Positions 56,168 through 64,000 of a stretch of DNA of 64,000 bases are shown in pieces. The position numbers and the translations under genes were made by a program. Location of the stretch: positions 3,348,001-3,412,000 of the forward strand of contig NC_064681.1 in assembly GCF_023278565.1 (NCBI RefSeq). Reading direction: 5' to 3'. The notes beneath the pieces were generated by a model that worked only from the letters and a program-made list of their open reading frames with translations, had not been told where the DNA came from and ran no database searches. Position 1 is the stretch's first letter; each line of letters starts with the position of its first letter. This stretch comes from Colletotrichum lupini (lineage: Eukaryota > Ascomycota > Sordariomycetes > Glomerellales > Glomerellaceae).

Positions 56168-57387
56168 ATGGAGACACACCGAGCTGCTGTCTTGACTGTA
56201 AGCTACCTCACATGCACTATTCAGACTGTTCCACCCGTCTTGTCTTCTTCACACCATCGAACTCTGCAGAGACTTACGATTTGTAGTCGCCTCAAGGCTC
56301 AGATGGGAAGCCTACGTTTGCGGTGCGGGATGAACCGCGGCCAGTTCCAGGACCGAATGAAGTTCTTATCCGCCTATCAGTGACGGGTCTCTGCGGTTCC
56401 GATCTCGGTATGGCCATGGGCCATTTCGGACCCCTCGATAGGAAGATTCTCGGCCACGAAGGAGTCGGTCGCATTGCCGCCCTAGGCTCTAACATTGCGG
56501 CCCTCGACCAATCGGTCCAAGTTGGACAGCGAGTGGGTGTCGCCTGGACTCGCGATACTTGCGGCAATTGCGAGGCCTGCGTAGACCTCGTCAATGAGGG
56601 TGAGACGCGCTGTGAAAAGACACTCCACTCTGGTAGAGCGTACGACGGTACATTCGCTCAGTATACGCTTGCGCCGCTGCGGTACTTGGCGAGACTTCCT
56701 GCCCAGTTTGACGAGGTGCCTGACGAGGAGGTTGCGCCTATCCTGTGTGCGGGTGTCACTGCTTACAAGGCGATTAAGAATTGCCATGTTACGCCGGGCT
56801 CGTGGTTCGCCATCTCGGGAGCCGGAGGAGGTGTAGGTGCCCTAGGCGTCGCGTATGCCCGTGCAATGGGCTACCGCGTCATTGGCGTCGATGCTGGCCC
56901 GGAGAAGGGTGAAATCTGTAAAGACCAGGGAGCCGAGGTCTACATCGATGTTACCGAGCCTGGAACTCTAGCCGAGAAAGTCAGAAAGGCAACCGGAGGG
57001 TATGGGGCAAAGGCAGTGGTGGTGGCAGCTACGGCAACTGCTGCTTACCAGGATGCCTTTGAGTTGCTGGCGCCATTCGGGACACTGATGTGTGTTGGCA
57101 TTCTGCCTTGGGAGGCGAAAGTAAATTTTAATCCCATCTGGCTTATCGGGAAGGGTTGGAAGATCCTGAGCTCCTCTGTTGGATCGCGTGCCGATATTCT
57201 TGAGGCATTGGAGTTTGTCAGACGACGTGTGGTCGTTCCCAATGTCCACGTGGGCAAAATCGACGACTTGGAGGAATTAGTGCAGACTATGCACGGCGGT
57301 CAAGTAAGTCATTCTTGAACTTGATTGTGTGACTGCTTGCTGACTTTCTTGTAGCTGAAGGGCAAGTGGGTTTTGAAGCTGGACTAA
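56168..57387 (+). CDS. Zinc-dependent alcohol dehydrogenase (MDR family)
   Basis: Exons 56168-56197, 56311-57303 and 57355-57387 give 351 residues, the usual length. Motifs are LCGSDLGMAMGHFGP (catalytic zinc Cys), GHEGVGRI (catalytic His/Glu), the structural zinc lobe CGNCEAC...C, GVTAYKAIKNCHVTPG, and the nucleotide fold ISGAGGGVGALGVAYARAMG followed by GVDAG. The pattern fits the yeast Adh1 branch of NAD(P)-linked primary alcohol dehydrogenases. The last exon supplies LKGKWVLKLD, the normal C-terminus. The join of the 10-codon first exon is the weak point: the phase-compatible acceptor is GGGAAG|CCT, but an unspliceable junction three codons earlier would give a more typical LTDGKPTFAV. 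The substrate is unknown. Confidence 0.83.
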
Positions 57388-58998
57388 GCATGATGGACGG
57401 GCCCATTGTCCTTCATACGATTTGGGTAACATATTTCCGGAGAGTATTTGGATAATATCAAATAAGCGAATATACAGCTTCTTTAGATAATATCGTAAGT
57501 TCGATAATGGAGGTTAATTGACGAAAGACAATGTACAATGACGCCCCTTCTTGACATGTCTCGCTTGGGGCCAGTGCCTTTGTGATCCCTAGCCAGCATT
57601 GAAACATGCCAACCTCCAAGGCCGGGCTAATAACTGCTCAGATGTAAGGAACTCCAATAGAAGTCAAAAAGTAACTGCCAAGACAAGAATACGGTAGGCA
57701 GATAGGACAGAGTTGGGCTGAAAATCCCGCACAACTTATTAACACTCTCGGGAGATTTTAAAGTTCAATTTAACCAAGCTAAAACTCCTTCTTTGTTACC
57801 ATCTTCCGTTCAATTATCGCCTACTTTATTTGCACTTGCTGAAGGGATTGCGATAGTTCTCAATACTGGTGGCCTGAGTACATCCTCAAAGCGTGAGCCT
57901 TGGGGCAAACTTCGCAAGCCTACCATCTGGCAATGCAAACTACGGCCTTGAATCATGGTGGCGGGCCTTCTTGGTCTTCTCCGACTCTTGGTAGACAACC
58001 CCCCAGCTTTTCCAACCCGATGCGGAAGTCTTGGGGGATCCTCAGGGGGCCTGCGACACGCGACAGGCCGGCTACTTGCAAAGGCCCAGAGATGCGGGAG
58101 TAATGTCGATTATCACCACGTGAAGTAATATCAGGGTGAACCCATTGTTTCGGGACACCAAGGCTGAGCATATCAGGCACGACATTTTCACGACTCATGC
58201 TCACGTCTGAAGTTCCCGGCCGCAGCCCATGGCGTGTGTCGCCGCGCGCTCTGTGCTTTTCGCTCCTCCTCTTCCCTTCCGAGTTCGCCCCTCCTCACAG
58301 CGGAGTCCATCCCCTCTCAGAATCCCAAGCAAATCGGGAATTAATTTCTTGAACAACTTTAATCAATATTGAAGGTCCAGAATCACGAGAAGAGAGGAGA
58401 ATGACTTTGTCTTGATTTTTCGGCTTGGGTGCAAAGTATGGGCCACCGATGTTGATCAAGCAGATTGTCTGCTCACGATACCTACTAATCGGCCGCATGT
58501 CGGCCTCGGCACAACTTCAGTCGAAAGTGATCTTGGCAGCCTTTCCCTCGCCCGACCTGGATGGCAATCACACCTTAAAGACACTAGCGTAATTAAATGC
58601 AATCAATTGTCTACCGCGCTTGGCAGGTAAGTTGGCAGAAGCACTGCACGGCACGGCTAAACCGGACTTGGGCTTTGCCCCGATTCCCGCGCGGTTGACC
58701 ACTCAGCAGTGCCAGGCAGGGCTGGCAGGGCGGCTTAGGTTCGAAAATAGAACCTCCTTTATTTGCGGGCATATCCGCGGGCATTCAATTTTGCGCGCGA
58801 CTGTGGCAAAAATCTCTTTCCTCTCGCCTATGTTTCAGTTTCCCAGTTGCCAATCGCGGGAAGGGGGAGGAGGAGAATCACGGGAGGGAGGGAGAGACGC
58901 GCGAAATCGGAAGAACGCACGACCGGGGTCAAGGGCCACGCCGACAGGGGAATAACAGCCGGCTTGTGGACTGTGGAGGTTCTTGACGGATACGTGGG
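57388..58998. other. Intergenic, no gene seen
   Basis: About 1.6 kb. Composition varies, with an AT-rich part near 57,420-57,800 and a GC-rich, purine-run part (GGAAGGGGGAGGAGG) near 58,858-58,890. No recognisable coding sequence or RNA. It ends at the 9-bp duplication of the next element. Confidence 0.4.
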
Positions 58999-59149
58999 GA
59001 GTACGGCTATTCCGCACCCACACGAAGGCTATCCCGCACCCATACTAGGCCTACTTAAGCAAATAGTGGGCTGCACGTGACTGCACCGCCGTAATAGCTA
59101 CATTTGACCTGTAACTTCTATTATTCCGGCAGTTTCGAGAGGATTAGAA

Positions 59150-59255
59150 GGCGTACCTTTTACTGCTGCTCCTTCCACTACTGTACCTTCTACTGCTATA
59201 CCTTCTACTGCCTGCTGTACCTTCTACTGCTTGCTGCACCTTCTACTTTACCCTC
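59150..59255 (+). repeat. TACCTTCTACTGC minisatellite
   Basis: Five to six imperfect units of about 13-18 bp built on TACCTTCTACTGCT lie inside the Mutator-like element. Confidence 0.6.
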
Positions 59256-59481
59256 TTTTATAATGCTGCCTATGCGCGCTTTTTGGAGTTAGAACCACGA
59301 CTCTAGAAGCTAGTCTTTGCTTAGGGGAAATACTTCTCTAGAGCTTATATTTTGGTGCTTAAAAAGGTACCTATCCTGTTTTAAAAGTAACTAAAAAAGG
59401 AGGTATTAGATAGAAAAGACGTGTTAAAATAGGAATAATAGGAAGGCGCGCCCTGGCCTAACGTGTGACTACTTTTCGGCG

Positions 59482-59530
59482 GTGTAGTCACGTGTAGTCA
59501 CGTGTAGTCACGTGTAGTCACGTGTAGCCC
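59482..59530 (+). repeat. GTGTAGTCAC tandem array in the right terminal repeat
   Basis: Four full 10-bp units (59482-59521) and a partial fifth. The matching place in the left terminal repeat has a single unit, so the array expanded on one side only. Confidence 0.8.
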
Positions 59531-59608
59531 ACTATTTGCTTGAGTAGGCCTAGTATGGGTGCGGGATAGCCTTCATGTGGGTGCGGAATAGTCGTACTTA
59601 TACGTGGG

Positions 59609-61028
59609 CAGTTGGATTCTCTCTTAGCAGAAAGTATGCGATGACAAAGAGTGCAAGCGGTTGATTTGAGTTTTGTACGAAAGTGCCCGGGGATAGAGCC
59701 ATGAAACGCCTAAACTTTGCTCTCAGTCGGACGGCAGAGCAGAAAGGGCAGATATTTTCAGCGAGGGATATCTCAAAGATCCGACTTTGTCGGCGAGAAA
59801 ACCCCGTGCGTGTTCGTCCTTGGTCGTTTTCGGAAACTTGGGGCTTTGTCTTGCAAAGGTTATCCTGTCATCAATCAACCAAAGGCTTGCAAGCGAACTA
59901 GGGACCCCGATCCATACCCAGGGGTAAAAGACGTTGCGATGCCGCGATGGTTCGAAGGTCTCCACTCCGTCTAAACCTTGATATTGCTTTGCCCACATTA
60001 AGCAAGGCTTTTAGCGGGATGAATGGGTGCCGAGACAAGCCTCCCATTCTCAAAGGGCCTGTTGACAGGCTTCTAGCGTCTTCACATAGAGCCTGCAGGC
60101 TAATCAGTGCAAGTATTTCATAAGAGTTCCTGCCCAGACTTATGCGGCACCAATGGAATTGCGTGATCGGCTGCCTGAGACGCTGATACGCATGGTCGGT
60201 ACTGATCGCTGTGTGTATTGAGTTTTGCAAGAGCTGAAGAGTCCGTAACGCGCTCGCTTGAGAGAAGGGAAGGGGATCCCGTCCATTTCGCACCCCAAAA
60301 GGCTGGTAGGTTGGCGACAGACGCGCGCCACAGAGTTGAGATGACGGGCTGCCGCTCGAAGATGGATGCATTCATCTTTTCACGGCTAAGTCGGGGGAAC
60401 GCTTTTGGAAATCTGACACAAAACCCCACGTGGGACTGCGCAATTGCTAACGATATTCGGACTATGCAGTGGGTCAGAGTGCTGGGTACTACGTTCCAAA
60501 ACGCCAAGTGTTGATTAAGGAGACCCTGCCTTAGTTCACATGCAACTCTGGCAGAGTTGGCTGTCCAGTCCGTGGTACCCTAGGTGGTATCTCGGAACTC
60601 TCTGAGGCGTATCATCAGCCTCAAGGGAAGCCTCAAGTCTGGGAGGCTAAGCATTGCCTTACCCAGCTGATGTTAATCGCGCAAACTCAAAGCCATTTAA
60701 CCGCACGTCTTTCGACGACTTACGTCCTGCCTATTAGGCACTCGTCTGGGGGCCTTGACCAAGTTCAGATGGTATCACGGACGTCTATCACACAATAAAT
60801 AGAATGCACAGGGGCATCCGGAAGGCCCCACGTCCATCAACGACTTCATGACTCGCACCTTAGCCCCGTGACTCCATCAATGTAACGAACAGCCAATCCC
60901 GCCCAGTCCACGGTTCTGGTTTAGCAGCGCACTGGCTTTTGGTACAAGATGATACCCATTTCCACCCGTCGCCCGCGAGGCTCGCTCGCGTGGATGCCAA
61001 CCAACATCCATTGGCGTGCGGGTTCACG
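59609..61028. other. Intergenic, no gene supported
   Basis: About 1.4 kb upstream of the receptor gene. A 157-codon frame (59,898-60,371, minus) and a 98-codon frame (60,218-60,514, plus) overlap in antisense and look like chance. No RNA gene or RIP signature was seen. Confidence 0.4.
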
Positions 61029-62737
61029 ATGGCCTTCGATGCGGCAGTCGCATCTGTCACACTGACGGGCAGCATACTTTCGTTCCTCGCGACAACAGGT
61101 GTATTAATCTCATTCGCTCTCTACCATGAGCATCAGCGATCTTTCCGCCATGCTCTCGTCCTGAATCTGACGTTAGCCGGTAAGTTCTGCCCCTCGGCCA
61201 AATCCAACTTGTAAAATGAAGAATGCGTACGCTGACTGCGATTGTCGAACGAAAAGAGTTCATCAACTCACTTGGCAACACGATTTCGGGCATCATCTAC
61301 ATCAAGAACAAAGAACTTCAACCGGGCGCAGCATGCGTGCTCAACGGCATGGTCGGCCAGCTCTCGGTACAGGCATCCGACTTCTCTATCCTCGCCATCG
61401 CGGTCGTCACCTTCCTCACCATAACACGGAAAACCTACATGCCGAATGCATCGACCTTCCGAAAGGTCATGATCTGCCTCTCCGTCTGGGTCGTACCGCT
61501 CATCACCAGCACGACAGCGACTCTCATGGGTACCATGAAACCCGTGAGCGGAAATTGGTGCTGGATAACCCGAGAACGGCCCGATCTTCGATACGCACTA
61601 ACGCACGGGTGGCGCTTCGGCATCATCTTCACCACGATTCTCATTTACCTCTACGTCTGGTGGTACCTCGGACGACACTTTCGCACAATGGTCAGCACAT
61701 CTGATCCGTTGTACAATAGCGGAAACTCGAACGGTAACGTCGTCACATCATCGATACGGAAGAAGCAGGGATTCGAATCAATTCATACCCCCGAGCTGGA
61801 GATGGACCAGTTTGAGCGAGCGAACCCGACTTGGGGTGAGCTGCCACAGTTCTCGCCGACCCAGCAAGCTCAGCCAACGTCGCCTGTCGCACTGAGGAGC
61901 GCGCCAGCTGCCATGGCCAGAAGACCATCGGCCACTGAAGTCGATGAAGATAAGGAAGTTCAAGTACAACCAGGCGGCAGGCGGCCATCGGCGATCAGAA
62001 TGGCACACTTCGCTGAAGACAAGATCGACGAAGAGCCGACAGGCGAGCAAGAGCCGGGCCGGAAGATGTCGGCAAGGATATCACGATTCGACGACCATGA
62101 CATGGACATGAGCCAAGCCTCCGAGGCGCGGTTCTCTTACCTCGATCAAGAGGATAAGCTGCACAAGAGCGCTTCCGGGGGCCCGTCACACCTTCAGAAG
62201 GACATGCTCCCACCAGCAGCAATTGCTGCCCAAGCACAATTTGCTCAATACCGCATGGATAGCGGACCGCCGAGGCGGCCGTCGGTATCCATTTGGAAGA
62301 AGACTCACAGGAGCAGAAGCTCTACATTATCAGCATTATCATTCAAGATGCCGGGGACCCGGGAAATGCAATCCCGAGACTTCCCGACGAACCCGACCCT
62401 CGATCACGTCGACAGCAGAAAGAGCGCGCCGCAGAACGTGACCGCAACAATGATGAGCGACTTCCCCATCCGAACGCAGACGAGGAAAGTCGAGCGTGAG
62501 ATCAAGCGCATGATGCTCCTCAACGCTTACCCGGTCATGTATGTGGTGCTCTGGATCCCGGGTCTCGTCAACAGATTGATGGAGGCGTCGGGAAACGGCT
62601 CGCAAAGTCGCGTTCTGGCGGCGCTGCAGAGCTCAAGTCAGTTTATCGGTTTGGCGAATGCAATCACCTATGGCTTCAATCAGCATGTAAGGCATAGGAT
62701 AAAGGGCGACTTTTTCACATGGCTACGTCGAAGATGA
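61029..62737 (+). CDS. Seven-TM receptor, cAMP-receptor-like / Git3-related GPCR
   Basis: Exons 61029-61179 and 61257-62737 give 543 residues. The ATG at 61029 (MAFDAAVASVTLTGSILSFL) is chosen because it places the first helix at the usual position. Joining restores LAGEFINSLGNTISGI-like sequence across the GT-AG intron. TM blocks include SILSFLATTGVLISFALY, QLSVQASDFSILAIAVVTFL, ICLSVWVVPLITSTTATLMG and FGIIFTTILIYLYVWWYLG. A long hydrophilic third cytoplasmic loop of about 280 residues, Ser/Thr/charge-rich, follows. Then come LLNAYPVMYVVLWIPGLVNR (TM6) and LQSSSQFIGLANAITYGFN (TM7), and a short basic tail. The TM7 motif and long loop resemble fungal cAMP-receptor-like (Neurospora gpr-1 to gpr-3, GprH) and Git3/Gpr1 receptors that signal through G-alpha and cAMP. 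The ligand is unknown. Confidence 0.82.
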
Positions 62738-64000
62738 ACAGTTTATTATAAGAAAGAGCCGGAAGTGGCAGGACGAGTTACGAATCCGATGAAATAATAC
62801 ATTTTCAGAATACCCTATTAGTTAGTCAATCATAAGAATGATATCCATGGTTGCGATTCACAATTCTTTCAACATCGCTTGCCTACCTGTTCCACCCAGC
62901 ACCCTCCTAAATCGATGACTTTAGACCTGAAGGTTTGTGATCGCCTGGCGTCTTTGGAACCAACTGAAAGTACGTCGCGAAGTTTCTTGACAAGTTTGTT
63001 GAATATATGTGCAAATATTGACCTATGCTTCATAGCGAACTAATCAATACTTTTGGCTAAAGAAGTAATAGAAAGCTCATTGGTTGGGTCAAAGCACCAG
63101 TCAAATGTCACGTTGCCAGCAAGGCCTCAGAGGCAGACCTGCGAATAATCCAGCGGGGAGGGAAGTGTGACTGTGAAATATTTGATTTGAGTGAGAGTTT
63201 GGCCAATTTATAGTGTCAACCAATCCTAGCGCTCGTACTTGATGGGACTAGATTTGAGGGATTCAGGAGGTAACGAATCGGGCCGGTGGCCAACCCCGGG
63301 TTTGCTAAAGACCAGCGCGGGGTAATCGGGAGTTCTCCGGAGGGCTCGGAGACGGGGGTGGAGCAAAGATTATCTTGATAGAACGACACACAATCAACAG
63401 CTCTTCCGTCTCTTATCTTCGCGCATATCATACTGTCGGCCGCCACCAGCCGACTTCGGATCGGTCGTTTATTATGACAGAGGAGGAGCAAACAGTCCAG
63501 CTAGCAGTGTTCATCTGTGATCTCAGTTTGTGATTCAGCTCTAAATGCGGTTGGTACAGTTGCTGACTAAGTTCAAACAGGACTCAGTAATGATACTGCT
63601 TTGTTCGCCTACCTAGCCCGAGTGTTGATAGTTCTGAATCACTTATGCGATCTGAATCACTGTCAGTCTTCCCGCGGAGAGCTGAAAAGAGACCTTGCCA
63701 ATTCCAATCTTATTCACGCCTCAAAATGGTAGGTCAAGTCAAGGCGCAAGCCGCGAATCACTTTCAGCTGTCATCGCAATCTGGCGGGGTAGCTCAATCA
63801 GCAACCCCGCATCGCTGATCAACAAACTTATCGGAAGCTTCAGAGAATAGACCAAGTATCTCGCATCGTACCGGAAGCAGGCCGCCACGTCACAGCAATG
63901 CTTAATCCAAGAAAAAGGTTCAGTCGGGAAGGCATTACGTATCGGAAACTGTGAACTTAATGAGCTGCAATTGGCACTGGATGAGGACCCGAGATACAAC
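62738..64000. other. Right-end noncoding region
   Basis: About 1.26 kb to the window edge. A minus-strand frame at 63,739-63,999 runs off the edge (86 codons visible) with no recognisable motif. A plus-strand CAAA-ATG-GTAGGT at 63,724-63,735 could be a gene start followed at once by a donor, but it cannot be confirmed here. A tRNA-like TAGCTCAATCAG at 63,790 has no matching B box. Confidence 0.35.

Larger units (their letters stand above)
58999..59599. mobile_element. Mutator-like non-autonomous inverted-repeat element
   Basis: About 601 bp bounded by ATACGTGGG direct repeats (58990-58998 and 59600-59608), a 9-bp target duplication. The terminal inverted repeats are about 90-100 bp and nearly identical, containing GTACGRCTATTCCGCACCCA, then ATCCCGCACCCATACTAGGC and AGCAAATAGTGGGCT. 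Long repeats with a 9-bp duplication fit Mutator-like elements; an 8-bp reading would leave hAT possible. The interior is noncoding, with a (TG)TACCTTCTACTGC minisatellite (about 59,150-59,255). The right repeat carries an expanded 10-bp array. No RIP is evident. Confidence 0.75.

Noticed and set aside
59482..59530. Possible CRISPR-like array
   Set aside because: Direct 10-bp units without spacers in a eukaryotic genome; it is a simple tandem expansion in a terminal inverted repeat.
63781..63850. tRNA-like sequence with TAGCTCAATCAG
   Set aside because: An A-box-like stretch only; no B box, acceptor stem or anticodon loop could be formed.

Overview
The window is nuclear DNA from a filamentous ascomycete, most likely a Sordariomycete. 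Three things point there: genes rich in short introns with CTAAC-type branch sites, a lineage-typical gene set (Gid8, Kei1, Nop53, HRI1-like, CFEM and GH71 proteins), and transposons degraded by repeat-induced point mutation (RIP). I cannot name the species from sequence alone.

Positions 1-30,400 are an ordinary gene-dense segment. In order: the tail of the complex I NDUFS4 subunit; GID8 (-); a uridine kinase/uracil phosphoribosyltransferase fusion (+); an EF-hand alternative NADH dehydrogenase (+); sulfite reductase beta subunit (-); the IPC-synthase subunit Kei1 (-); Rab GTPase Ypt6 (-); Nop53 (+); a very long Zn2Cys6 regulator that reads as two regulators fused in one frame (-); an HRI1-like protein (+); and a ten-exon amino acid transporter (+). 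These are housekeeping genes (respiration, sulfur assimilation, pyrimidine salvage, sphingolipid synthesis, vesicle traffic, ribosome assembly), and no shared pathway is evident.

Positions 32,044-51,389 are the most unusual part. A single secreted modular gene of about 1,216 codons (GH71 alpha-1,3-glucanase-like region, four short Cys repeats, PI-PLC-like phosphodiesterase) is cut into three in-frame pieces by two LTR retrotransposons. The first is a 7,360-bp Ty3/gypsy chromovirus remnant with 210-bp LTRs and target duplication GTCGG. The second is an 8,208-bp Ty1/copia remnant with 205-bp LTRs and target duplication CAGGA. Both are saturated with RIP-type changes, yet the three host gene pieces are intact. 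A 780-bp element with perfect 52-bp terminal inverted repeats and an 8-bp target duplication sits inside the copia element and is not RIPped, so it arrived later.

Positions 51,400-64,000 are an accessory-looking, sparser region: a one-TM secreted-type protein (+), a CFEM membrane protein (+), a zinc alcohol dehydrogenase (+), a 601-bp Mutator-like inverted-repeat element, and a 7-TM receptor of the cAMP-receptor-like/Git3 type (+). The rest is long noncoding sequence. Exon boundaries were built by eye from splice motifs, phase and family resemblance; no alignment or search was run.
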